A DNA stretch of 64,000 bases from positions 23,128,501 to 23,192,500 of the forward strand of contig OZ018417.1 of assembly GCA_963969595.1 (NCBI GenBank), read 5' to 3'. The position numbers were made by a program, and so were the translations under genes. Under the pieces are notes generated by a model. That model was not told the DNA's origin. It did no database searches and was given only the letters and a program-made list of their open reading frames with translations. Below are positions 13,166 through 23,575 of the stretch, in pieces (the stretch's first letter is position 1; each line of letters starts with the position of its first letter). Source of the stretch: Neckera pumila (Eukaryota > Streptophyta > Bryopsida > Hypnales > Neckeraceae).

Positions 13166-13856
13166 TTTTTAATGAGTGAAAATTGAATGTGTATTTTAAA
13201 TTTTTTTTTCCTAGACCCTCAACTCAATTCTTCAACTTGTAAAAAAATAAGAAATTCAAAATCAAACATACAAAAGTTTTAAATTAAGAAAATTCAAAGC
13301 AAAATAATCTAGTCAAGCAAAGTGCATAAAAATTTGTTTTCTTCACTTTCATCCCTAAAGGCCCAAGTGCCCATTCAACAAACACAAAAAATCTTGGGCA
13401 TGTTCCTATAAAGTCATTTTTGGTTGGATGTTCATGAAATTTGAAACAATGTATAAATTTGTGTCCCTTTGGTGAAAATCTAATTTTATTTAGGTCAAAT
13501 GTCTAGATCAAAAGTTGTTCTATCTAAAAGAATCCAAATTGCTCAAACAAATTTGGGCATTTTGAGGCATCTTTTGCAAAAAAACTCATAAACCTTTGAA
13601 ATTTGGCACATGTGTAACTAATAAAATATGGTATACAATTGGCCAAAAAAACAATTGGCCAAAATTATATACCATAATGCAATATAAGCACTATTATTTT
13701 GCAATCTATGAAGTCAAAGTTCTTGAAAATTTTCCGTACATATTTCAACTAACTTTTCACCATTTAGACTCTAAATAAAAAATTTCCTTGAACATTGCGC
13801 AAAAAATCATCAAAAAAGGTCTAGTATATTGTCAGTTCACTTACCCTACTTGCATT

Positions 13857-13900
13857 GCAATTGAGATGTCTAGCTAGTGTAGGCTAGACATCTCAATTGC
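13857..13900. repeat. Perfect 18-bp hairpin with 8-nt loop
   Basis: The arm GCAATTGAGATGTCTAGC (13857-13874) is exactly complementary to 13883-13900, with loop tagtgtag. A second inverted pair ('gttcact' before, 'agtgaac' after) flanks the hairpin. Confidence 0.85.
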
Positions 13901-14407
13901 TTTTGAATTTTTTTCTGAGTGAACCTAACATCATATATTTATGAATGGTCAAAATCTCCATCTTGTAGTCCAAATGTCTAAAAAAATGAGATGTATTATT
14001 TATTAAATGCAACTTAGAAGAAAATTTAATGATGATGCTCTAACTGCCCAAAAAACAAGATTGTCCATAACTTTCTCATAACAAACTCAAATGAAATGCA
14101 AATTTCTTTTTCCAAGAAGGCCGAACGCTATTGACCTTATTTCACATGAATGAATGCCAAAAGTTTTATTTATCACTTCAAATGTTGTAATCTTTCAATC
14201 CACACAATAAAACTAGTTGAAAGGTTCTCTACACATTGTCATAATAGTCTACTACACTTTTGTTCAATTGAAGTTAAAAAAAAGGCTTTTATTTTCAATT
14301 CTAGGCAATCAGCACGAAAAAAATGGTAGTTTTTTGAAATTTCTTCCACATATTTTTACAATGGTCTAGCATAAGATCCTATGGTTAGATTTGCAAAAGA
14401 ACACTTT

Positions 14408-15342
14408 TTAACCCCTAAAGTTTCATAACTAAATTTTCACCAAAAACACTCAAAAACTACCATTTTGAGTACAAATAACAATTTTTTGAAAAAAAAACTA
14501 TTTTTGACACAGGTAATCGTAGGACCTTGTAGTATGCTGACTTGAGAACATGTGGTAAAAGTTTCAGAAATTTCCACTATGTGGGTTGCAAGATATAAGC
14601 AATCAAATTCATAGAAATCATTTTTTTGGCCTTGCAAAATACATGGCAGTTGCACTTCACAAGCTCACTTTCCAATGAAAGAATGTCCCAAAACGGTGGT
14701 GCTTCTTTGGATTCTTTTTCCTAACAAGTTGGCTACATGCTTGAAAAATTTCACTTCGTTTGAAATTGTACAACATATAAGAAAAAAAAATGTAAACAGG
14801 ATAGTAGTAGAGAATGATTCAAAATACTTAATTGTCTAGAATTTAACTATTGAATTAAAAAATGCCAATCCCAAGGGTTGCAATGCTGTAATAAACAATA
14901 TACATCCCATGATTTTATTTTTATTTTTAAATATTGAAAACTGGGTAAAATAAACCACTTCAAACTTTATTTTAGAGTAAAGAATCCATAACTACCCGCA
15001 AACTAAAAATCTTCAAAACTTTTGACTCATTGATAAAAATAGGATGATTAAAAGCTTTCCACATATATATATAACTCTAAAAAAAGAATTTCTAATTTTT
15101 GTTTTTGAAAAAAGTATTTTTTTTATTTGCTCGGACTGCCCAGTTACAAAAAAAGTAACATATTAGGCCATAACTTTTGACTCACATTTCCAAATGTCGT
15201 GAAATTTAGTGCATATGAAAGATATTCCTTGTCCTCAACTTCTATTAAACTTTGGACAAAAAATATGGAAATCTCCACTCATTTGTACCTGCCCAAAATT
15301 TTTATGTAGCCAAAAAACGCATGTTGGTCCTTTAGGGGTTAA
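14408..15342 (+). mobile_element. TTAA-bounded non-autonomous element, copy 2
   Basis: This 935-bp copy has TTAA at both ends (14408-14411 and 15339-15342) and intact CCCCTAAAG / CTTTAGGGG termini. It is collinear with copies 1 and 3. It is the best preserved pair of ends in the window. A further 'actttagaggttaa' end-like motif lies about 75 bp downstream (near 15405-15419), suggesting another truncated element adjacent. Confidence 0.7.
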
Positions 15343-16097
15343 AGTTATTTTCTCTGCTATAGAAATGGTAGTTTTGAGTGGTTTTTAATTAGAAAACAAC
15401 CTTGGAACTTTAGAGGTTAAACTGTGACAATTTTAATCAAATGCTTATTTATTTTGGGGTAATTGTAGAATATAATACGTAGGGCACTGAAATAGACCTA
15501 AAAAACAATGTACCTAGTCAAAAATGGACATTTGTTTCTAACCTTGCTCCTAAATACTTGAAAAGGCATTTTTTGTTCTTTAGATGATTTCAAGGAGGCC
15601 TCGAAGATGTAAAAGATGTTTTCCATCTAATGGGGGGGGAGAGATGTTTGAATCTAGTTCCAATATAAGGTATTTCATATTCTCTTAACATAACATTTTT
15701 TAACTTTCTTGCATAAGAAAATGACAAACTATAGATCATTGTATAGTCTATAGTGTATTTTGGCCAAAAAAAACTTAATTTCTAAATAAATTTAAGACCA
15801 AAAACTATCTCTTAAAACTTTAGATTATCGAATTAAATGCAGCTTATAAAGTCTAGCTTTTGCTGTGGTTTGAAATCTTGAAAAAACCTTGAAATTCAAA
15901 TTTATATTGCAACTTGAGCTTTTGGATAATAACCATGGAGGGACTAATATCCTAGTAGTTCTAGAGTGTCACATGAAATTGATTTACACCATCATATCTC
16001 ACATCTTAGTATAGACCTTTGGATAGAAATTCAAATTGTTTGAGCATATTTTGTATTTGATATGAATTATTTCTACTATATGTTAACAATAATTTTC
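15343..16097. other. AT-rich stretch, no gene seen
   Basis: No exon, RNA gene or complete repeat was recognised apart from the end-like motif noted for copy 2. Confidence 0.5.
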
Positions 16098-16201
16098 AAA
16101 TCTTGGCATATAACCACGATCTAATGATTTTCTAATTATATAAAGATACAATCATGGTTATATGCCGAAAATCAATAGATCATGGTTATATGCCAAGATT
16201 T
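16098..16201. repeat. Small palindromic repeat
   Basis: 'aaatcttggcatataacc' at the left is complementary to 'tggttatatgccaagattt' at the right, with an extra internal copy of 'atggttatatgcc' near 16154. It forms a hairpin of about 104 nt; a MITE-like remnant is likely. Confidence 0.6.
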
Positions 16202-16389
16202 CTAAATGCAATACACTTTCAATTGTAAGACTTTTTAAAATTTTAAAATTGGAACAGAACCTACCTTCCACTAACTTCATTTCATTTGTTGGACCTAAAT
16301 TTTTGAATGGAACATCTTTATTGTTCCAATTCACAAGAAGAACAAAGAGCTTGAAATTATAAAAAAAAAAGACTAACTTACATGGATTC

Positions 16390-18000
16390 TGCTGTAAACC
16401 AATCCAACTATTCTACGACGAGTGAATATCCCCTTCCGTTCCCAAAGCCAAGAATATCGTACAGCACCTCCCCCCTCCAACTTGGATGAACAGTTGTTGT
16501 TGTTTTCCATCCTCTGGGTCTCCGTCCCCCAAATCATCCCAAGGACCCCTCTTCCTCTGGGAAGCATTAATTATCGTGAGTGCGGGCGCTGCTGCGCTTT
16601 TCTTCATTAATTCCCATTCGCATTCAGTTGCGTGCCATCAATCCGAGGGTGAGTGGCGAAGGTTCTCCCCTTAATTACTAGTAACTTCCATTATTACTTC
16701 TGGTGATCGACCCACTGACGGCGGTGCTCCAGAAACTGAACTGACGCTCCTCATTCAGGTTCAAAGCCAGTTTGTGTGCTGCCCGGAATGAAAAAAAAGG
16801 AAGGTCAGACAGACAGGTGCCGGTCGGCGGGAGATCGTGTGCAGGGCCTGACGCCCATCCGACTGCGGCACTTGCAACGGAACGGAAGTGCCTCCCCTCC
16901 TCCCCTGCCCTGTCCCGTCCTAGCTCAGTCGGTCCCTCCCTTCCTTCAATTCCCTTCATTGTTAAGTATTACGAGGGCGACTCTGTTCCAGTAAGGTAGG
17001 AGGCTCTTAAAGCGAGCATCTAAGGGCTGGTCCGCCTTTTTCATGTGGTTTCTTGGATGGGATTATTTTTTGCTCATTTTTTAGACAAAGAGAAATAGAT
17101 TCTGATTGTAACCCAAGTCGTTTCGTATTTTTTGAAGCATTTTTGAATTACTTATGAATTTTCAAACAAGATGTGTCATAGGTCCCTATTTATGACCCTA
17201 GGGTCTTCCATAAACCGTTCACTTGTAACTTCTAGAGAGAAATGGAGAAAGCAAGACAACAATTGCCTCTGACAATAAATAGTAGTTTTTTTCATTGATC
17301 CATTCAATGACTATAGAAGGTCCATTTAAAGACCACCTCATGTTCATTCTAAACAAGTCTATATGGCGGTTCTAAATGACCGTCCAGAATTCAAGCCTCC
17401 TACCTTATCATGTCCCTTTCAGTTTTCCCCCAGAGGACCAGACCGACCGAGACTCTCACTTTGTTCCGGCCCGCCCAGCTCCCTTCAGTTTGGCTTTTCT
17501 TTTTGCTTTGCTCTTTGCCAAAACTTCAAAATGGCCATCGGTTTGGGCTTCCCTAGCTTTTGACCCACCTGCGGGCAGGCGCACTTTCAAGACGTCACGG
17601 GACTTTGCCCAATCATCCATGTGTGCACCCAGTGAAGCCTCCTTTCCGTGCATGCATCCATCCTGCCCCAACAGAAGGTTTGGGATAGTATCACATGCAT
17701 GGATCAGTAAGCCTAGCACACCAATAACTTACTTCCTGGCCAGTTTGCAGCACAGGAATAAACAAACTTACACTATGGAATGCTTTAGAGCAGCCCCACT
17801 CCAACACATTGAAGCCACTCTCTAAAGGTTCTGCACCATTGATCTTAGAAGATCTTAGAAGATCAATGATGCAAAATATTTAGAGAGTGGCTTCAGCGTG
17901 TTGGAGTGGGGTTGCTCTTATACTCGGAAGAAGTGAACTATTGACAGGCTTTGCCTGCTACAGGGATACCGTACTTAGTGGTCATCATTTGGATACCACA
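16390..18000. other. Orphan GC-rich island, no gene recognised
   Basis: Between AT-rich flanks, most of 16400-16960 and 17370-17930 is GC- and CpG-rich, with composition like the promoter/5' regions of the genes at 28.6 and 38.9 kb. Frames of 60-150 codons exist on both strands, but they are Pro/Ser/Arg-rich, overlap each other, and match no family I know. A possible splice donor (gag|ggtgagtgg near 16649) is visible. It could be a leftover first exon or promoter, a captured gene fragment, or a non-coding transcription unit. The middle (about 17030-17360) is AT-rich again. Confidence 0.4.
17788..17917. mobile_element. Tourist-like MITE with TTA duplication
   Basis: A 130-bp palindromic element starts GAGCAGCCCCACTCCAACAC and ends with its near-perfect complement. 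It is flanked by TTA on both sides (17785-17787 and 17918-17920). GAGCA...TGCTC ends with a TTA target site are typical of PIF/Harbinger-type Tourist MITEs. The centre contains a repeated 'agatcttaga' palindrome. Confidence 0.8.
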
Positions 18001-18342
18001 GCCGGACGACTGAAACGGAAGCTCCATCCGTCCATCACTTAATTTACTTACTCCATATTATACTCATGGCCAACCGAGTGAACTGACCTTATTCTGGGGA
18101 GTCAATGCCGTGCTGTGGACTGAAGATCATGGAATTAGTCAAGCTAACCCTGAAGTTAACTCCTAAACGGATTGATCCTTTTCTGAATTTCTGCACACTG
18201 TTGCTTATATCTTTGTACAAAAAACAACATCATTTACTGGAATTTCATGAATTTGGTCATTAAGGATGGTTGTCTTCTCTAAATTCAAGTAAATTACAAT
18301 GGAGGAATGAGAACTTAGTTGGACAAAACAGCATCAGGAACT

Positions 18343-18562
18343 ACCCCCCCCATTGTGTCAGTGTTGTTGCAATATTGTTTCATAGGGCCCACAGTCCAAT
18401 ACATAAACTTTATTGTTACAGTACTGAGACAATATTGCAACAGTATAGTTTCAATGGGTCCATTGAAACTATATTGTTGCAGTATCGTCTCAGTATTGTA
18501 ACAATAAAGTTTATGTATTGGACTGTGGGCCTTATGAAACAATACTGTTTCAATTGGGGGAT
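18343..18562. mobile_element. 220-bp near-perfect palindrome (foldback MITE)
   Basis: The arms of about 110 bp meet at 'caatgggtccattg' near 18459. The outer ends are 'taccccccca' and its complement 'ttgggggata'. The arms differ at only a handful of positions. As a result, both strands show near-identical 96-100 codon frames; these frames are an effect of symmetry and not genes. Confidence 0.85.
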
Positions 18563-19109
18563 ACTTTCTTGATGAATGCCTCAAAGTCCTCTGTTCATCA
18601 TCCAAAATATGGATGTCGGAGCACTTTAGGGATAAAAGATTGAAGATTCTAGATTTCTAGGGTTCAACATCGCAAGGGGATGTTCTTATATTGTGTAGTC
18701 AGAGAGATGACTTAGGAATCCAAGGCCTTTTAACTGAATCATGAAATATCATGGAGCACATCCATTTCTATAGCAAAGAGCAAAAAGAAGTACATTTTTT
18801 TTAATCTTGCATATTGGACCATAGGATCTTGCACTGGACTAGTTTGAAAATGTGGAGAAGCAATTTTAGAAACTTTGAAAGCATAGATTGCAAGATATAT
18901 GCATTTAAGGTAAATAAAATTAGCTTGTTTGCACCTTGCATGACTAAATTATGAGACTTTGAATCTTCTTAACTTAAAATTGTTGTACCATGTATTTTGA
19001 ATTTAAATGTGTTTAATGTTGAGGAATTGAGTTGAAAGCCTTAGGGGGGGAAAAATTAATACACTTGATTTTCATTCTTTAAGAAACAATTCAATAGAAG
19101 TGAGGACAT
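18563..19109. other. AT-rich stretch with a TTAA-element fragment
   Basis: About 18820-18920 resembles the interior of the TTAA elements ('ggatcttgcactggactagtttgaaaatgtgg', 'gattgcaagatata'). The rest shows nothing recognisable. Confidence 0.45.
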
Positions 19110-19830
19110 AAAAAAAGGAAAAAATAAATTGTTAATAACTCTAAGATGGAAATGAAATAGACTAATTCCAAAGGTGAGATTGTTCTAGCCAACAAATTGA
19201 ACCTTGTGGTTTTGTTTTGTTTAGAAAACTATGAAAATTGGCTTTATAAACAAATCAAATACATTCTTTTCTCAAGAAGATGCTACAATTGCTTGCAAAA
19301 TAAGAAGTCCCATAATTTATTTTTATTTTTTGAAACCTACAGCCTTTGAAGACAACAACAAAGACAACCTTGACACAATCATGGACTTGATCCCCGTTAG
19401 GAACAAGTAGAAGGACAAACAACAACTCCTTGTGCACTAGCACAAAGAGCCCCAATACATGAAATGTTAGCATGGGGAGTTGAACAGGGAACCTCATAGC
19501 TTCTATCGGAAGTTCCTACCACCTAGCCATCATCCATGGTAGTTTAAGGTCATTTCGGACCCAAAGTCCCATAACTTTCACAAAACTAATCCAAATGAAT
19601 TGAATCAAAGCTTCTAAGTAGAAAAATGTAATATACAAAAAACGAATTTTTAAAATTTTTGTTTCAAGCTTTTGAATTATTTTTTTTGTTATTTGGGCTT
19701 AAACCTTTTGATCTTAGGGTATCATAACTTTTCTTCTTGGGCACCAATTGAAATTTAAAAAATTATTTTCAAAAAGATAATGTATATTTTCTAAATTAAA
19801 AAAAACAACCAAAGAATAAGTCAAAAAATG
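19110..19830 (-). repeat. Dispersed repeat family B, inverted copy split by a SINE
   Basis: Reverse-orientation copy of family B ('aattgttaataactctaaga', 'tgggcaccaattgaaa'). It is interrupted between 19316 and 19563 by the SINE, whose target-site duplication lies in the 'cccataactttc' block seen uninterrupted in the other copies (for example near 14060 and 6870). It directly precedes TTAA element copy 3. Confidence 0.6.
19316..19563 (-). mobile_element. tRNA-derived SINE with 11-bp target-site duplication
   Basis: On the - strand the 248-bp insertion has a box A-like TGGCTAGGTGG and, 33 nt further on, a box B-like GTTCAACTCC. This is the spacing of an internal RNA polymerase III promoter. 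It ends in an A-rich tail (aaaaaataaaaataaa) at the low-coordinate end. AAGTCCCATAA occurs directly on both sides (19305-19315 and 19564-19574), a textbook target-site duplication from reverse-transcription insertion. The element interrupts a family B repeat. It has no protein frame. The identical duplications argue for a fairly recent insertion. The parent tRNA is not identified. Confidence 0.88.
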
Positions 19831-19846
19831 AAATCATGATAACTGC

Positions 19847-20779
19847 TTAACCCCTAAAGTTTCATGACTATGTAATCACCAAAAACGCTCCAAAACTGCC
19901 ATTTCTAATACAACTACCAAAGTTTTGGAAAAAATACAACTTTTGACACAAGTAACCATAGGATCTTGTAGTATGATATTTTGAAAACATGTGGTAAAAA
20001 TTTCAAAAAATTCCACCGAGTGGATCATAAGATATAAGCATTCAAAGTCTTGAAAACCATTTTTTCAATCCTGCGAAAAAACGGGCAGCTGCACTTTGCA
20101 AGCTCACTTTTCAAAGAAAAAATGCCGATGAAGGTGGTATTTCTTTGTATTCAGTTTCCTAAACAAGTTGTCTATATGCTTGAAAATTTTCACATCATTT
20201 GGAATTGTACAACATATAGGAAAAAAATAGTAAGTAGAAAGAAGTAGAAAATGATTCAAAATACTAAATTGTTAGAAATTTAATCATGGAATTTAAAAAT
20301 GCCAATCCCAACGGCTGTAATGTTGTAATAATCAATCTAAATCCTAGGATTTTTTTTTTCCAAAAATATTGAAAATTGAGTTAAATAAACAACTTTAAAG
20401 TTTTTTTTAGAGTAGAGAATCCATAACTGCCCGCAAACCCAAAACCCTTATAACTTTTGACTCATTGATTGAAATGGAACGACTCAAAGCTTTTTAAGTA
20501 TATATAAATGTAGAGAACCAATTTCAAAAAAAAAATTCCGGAAAAAATGATTTTTTCTGATCTGCCCAAACTGCCCAATTACAAAAAAAAAAAAAACATA
20601 TTAGATTACAACTTTTGACTTGTATTTCGAAATGTCATGAAACTTGGTACACATGAAGATATTCCTTGTCCCTACCTTCTATTAAAATTCCAGTCTCAAA
20701 TATGGATATCTCTAGTCAAACGTACCTGCCCAAAATTTTAATACGGCCAAAAAACGCATGTTGGTCCTTTAGGGGTCAA
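19847..20779 (+). mobile_element. TTAA-bounded non-autonomous element, copy 3
   Basis: This 933-bp copy has left end TTAACCCCTAAAG and right end CTTTAGGGG followed by TCAA (20776-20779, one change from TTAA). It is collinear with copies 1 and 2. About 35 bp downstream is another 'actttaggagttaa' end-like motif. Confidence 0.65.
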
Positions 20780-21229
20780 ACCTTTAAATGTTCCTTGAAG
20801 AGACACTTGGAACTTTAGGAGTTAAAAGTAGAGGAAAAAGATTATGTTAAAAATCAGACGATCTGAAAAATGTATAATTTTTATATTATATTGTCTTTCA
20901 AGCAGACTCAATGTTTAAACCTATTTTATAAATTAAAAAGATGTCAATTGACAAGGACAACATCTGACTTCCTTCTTTTTAAAATGTGACTTTTAGTAAG
21001 TAAAACTGTCATGTCCATGAGAATCAAAGAAGCAACGTGAAAGTTGTTTATGCATCTAATTGGGGTTTATATCTTTAAATATTCAAATATATTATTTCCA
21101 TCAATTTCATCAAATTGATTCTAAAGAAAGACTCAAGACTTGCTTTGGATGAATGAGAAGGTATTTGAACAAATTAAAACACTACTTAGTTTCAAACATT
21201 GATTGTTCAGTGTCTTCAATACGAATGTT
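20780..21229. other. AT-rich stretch, no gene seen
   Basis: Only the end-like motif at about 20812-20825 stands out. Confidence 0.5.
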
Positions 21230-21655
21230 GGGATTCTAACTTACATAAAGTAGAAGCACCAGTTGTCAACCACACCTAGTACCTAACCTATAGGGATGCA
21301 GTATTTCTAATAAATGATGGAATAGATTTCCAATGGAAGCTGGGAATGTATTTTTGGTCCTTTTCAAGGTTGGGATTAATAAGGTTATGATACATGTCCC
21401 CAATTAGTGAGCGAGAAAGTAGGAAGTAGTGAGTGGGAAGGTACTTCTTGAATGATTGAAATTGGAGGAGTCTAGACATTGGCTATTGGTGAAATGCACC
21501 TTTTGGCTCCCAAAGTTCATTGTAATTTAATTTTGGGAATGAAATCCTGAAAATTTTGCAGTCCCCATATTTCATATCTTCTTACATAGAAAAGACTTCC
21601 ACCACCTCTTACTGCACATGATCTGCTCCAAAATTGCTTAAATAATCAACTACTG
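21230..21655 (+). repeat. Dispersed repeat, copy 1 of a pair
   Basis: Matches 33230-33645 in the same order and orientation: 'gatgcagt', 'aaggttgg', 'gatacatg', 'gtaggaagtagt', 'gaatgatt', 'aaaattgcttaa'. It is roughly 400 bp with moderate divergence. No coding capacity is seen. Confidence 0.6.
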
Positions 21656-21714
21656 GTGCTTCTACCTTACCATGGCCAATTGCGTGATGTCTTGGTCCCT
21701 CATTAGAGCAAATT

Positions 21715-22030
21715 TCAGGCCTTCGAAGGGCTGCTCCATAGGCCTCCAAGGTACCCTGAAATTTGCTTTTATTTTGCCAAAAAAATCGTTTTTCCCCTAT
21801 TTCCACCCTACTGAAATTGCAGCAGCAGTGGCGTAGGAACCAAAAATTCCGAATAAAAAATTATTAAAAAGAATCTTAAAGAAAATTAAAAAAATAAATT
21901 CTACGGGACTTGACTGCTCTGGCAAGCAGTCAAAGACTTTGACTACTTACCAAGAGCAACTTCAAAGTTGACATGCCATGCAAAGAATAGCATGGCATGT
22001 CAACTTTGGACAGCCCTATAAAGGGCTGAA
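21715..22030. repeat. Hairpin-bearing dispersed repeat, copy 2
   Basis: Counterpart of 2900-3250: 'ggccttcgaagggctgctcc', then 'ctgaaattgcagcagcagtg', an AT-rich middle, 'gactgctc', and the perfect hairpin at 21963-22008. The right end reads 'ccctataaagggctg'. Borders are approximate. Confidence 0.5.
21963..22008. repeat. Perfect 19-bp hairpin with 8-nt loop
   Basis: The arm CAAAGTTGACATGCCATGC (21963-21981) is exactly complementary to 21990-22008, with loop aaagaata. It lies in the same place within its host repeat as the hairpin at 3161-3203, but with a different stem. Confidence 0.85.
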
Positions 22031-22266
22031 TTTTTCTCGAAAGTTTCAATATGATTCTTGATCTGAAGCTCATAGACTCTGGGTACTGGGTAAAATTAAA
22101 CTGCATCGCCTGACTGTCCACCTTTGACTGGTTGTCAGACTCTTGAGTTGGAAAATATGGCCAAGGAATTGACTAACTAAGGTAGGAGGCTTGAAAACAG
22201 TTCGGGCATTTTGAACTGCATAACTTTCAGTAGCAAAGTGGTGGGCTGCCTTCCCTCCAATGGAAG

Positions 22267-22327
22267 GGTGTAAAATATTTCACACCATTTCATCCACCGG
22301 ATGAGATGGTGTGGAATATTTTACACC
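22267..22327. repeat. 61-bp palindrome
   Basis: The arms 'ggtgtaaaatattt...' and '...aatattttacacc' are complementary almost to the centre ('ccaccgg'). It is a possible very small MITE or cruciform. Confidence 0.75.
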
Positions 22328-22490
22328 ATCAATAGCTAATAGTACAAGCATCAATTTTGTTAGAGAATTACAATAAGTTAGCCGATTGCAACTGCACAAG
22401 GTAGATTAAAAATCAAAAGAAAACCAACATTCTATACCCATTGAACCAAACACATAAAAACAATGTTCTACACCTATACATTGTATATTT

Positions 22491-22602
22491 TGAAAATCCA
22501 AAATATAATTGGTTTTTGTATGAATGCAAACTAAATGCTTGGTTCAATGTTTTTTTGTTTTTTCTGCATTCATACAAAAACGAATTATATTTTGAGTTTT
22601 CA
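22491..22602. repeat. 112-bp inverted repeat
   Basis: 'tgaaaatccaaaatataatt' at the left is complementary to 'aattatattttgagttttca' at the right. The inner arms 'tttttgtatgaatgca' and 'tgcattcatacaaaaa' also match. Confidence 0.8.
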
Positions 22603-22612
22603 AGTGAAAAGA

Positions 22613-22613
<1 letters not shown>

Positions 22614-22687
<74 letters not shown>
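22614..22687. repeat. (TA)n microsatellite
   Basis: About 37 uninterrupted TA units. The 98-codon frame across it is an artefact (Tyr-Ile repeat). Confidence 0.95.
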
Positions 22688-22690
<3 letters not shown>

Positions 22691-22917
22691 TTTGGGTGGT
22701 AGGAGGTAAAACAATCTATGTGGGATATGTAAATTAGAATGAATGAAGCCTCAACCACTCATAATTAAGTCAAAAGTAGGAACTATGTTTAAAGTAGAAT
22801 TTTAGACCTCATTTAGGCATAGTAGGATAACTTTTCTCAAAACAATTGAACCCAAAAAAGTTGTTAAATGAAGATAAGTCTCATGTCCAAAAATCCGTTT
22901 GGTATTTTGAGTCTCCA

Positions 22918-23207
22918 CATTAGATGTTTTTCATCTCCTTTGAAGGGCTGTGAGTTCCCTGGGCTGCCAGGGTTGGGGGAATAGCCTCGCAGCAATCCGC
23001 AGCTGCTGCGTGACATGGCCGAGCGACTACCACATCACCAAAAAAAAAAAAAATTGCTTTATTTTTCATTTTAGATTTTTCAAAAAAAAATTAAAATAAT
23101 TAAAAAAAAAAAAAATTTGACAGCGGCAGTTTCCGATCTGCCAGGGGATTGGCATCGAGGGAGTAGGCCTGAAACGGCCCTTTAGTCCCTCCAAATCTCT
23201 TCTAATG
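22918..23207. mobile_element. 290-bp element with CATTAG ends
   Basis: Ends are 'cattag' and 'ctaatg'. It is homologous to 41223-41508 (286 bp): both contain a 'tgacRtggc...gcgactaccacatca'-type core, a poly-A/T middle and 'aaatctcttctaatg'-type right ends. It is inserted within the 22590-23575 foldback. No frame is present. Confidence 0.6.
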
Positions 23208-23575
23208 TAAAAAGGTATGGACAAATTTCAGAGAGGGGTTGGAAGAGACATTTTCTTTAACAATTTTAAACATCCTCTCTGAATTTTGTCCATAACATTT
23301 TATTGGAGGCTTGAAATATCAAACAGATTTTTGGAGATAAAACTTATTTTGATTTACCAACTTTTTTTAGTTCAAAGTTTTTCGGAAAAAATTATTTTAC
23401 TATGCCTAAATGAGGTCCAAAATTCTACTTTAAACACAATTCCTACCTTTGACTAAACTATGAGTGGTTGAGAAACTACAAATTTTACTTTACTTATCCC
23501 ACATGGGTTGTTCTACCTCCTACCACCCCATGTGTATATAAAGAATTGTCTTTTCACTTAAAAACCCAAAATAAG

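Larger units (their letters stand above)
22590..23575. mobile_element. Large inverted repeat (foldback element) with inner insertion
   Basis: The left arm (about 22590-22917) is the diverged reverse complement of the right arm (about 23300-23575). Shared blocks are 'tcaagtgaaaagaga' versus 'cttttcactta', 'gtggtaggaggta', 'cctcatttaggcatagta' and 'caaccactcat'. A truncated relative is at 150-425. The left arm contains a (TA)n tract where the right arm has only 'tgtgtatataaag'. A 290-bp element is inserted next to the loop. No protein is encoded. Confidence 0.75.

Noticed and set aside
18270..18605. Two frames of about 100 codons on opposite strands with nearly the same protein
   Set aside because: They arise from the symmetry of the 220-bp palindrome and are not genes.
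22441..22737. 98-codon frame across the (TA)n tract
   Set aside because: The middle is a Tyr-Ile repeat created by the microsatellite; the flanks are repeat sequence.
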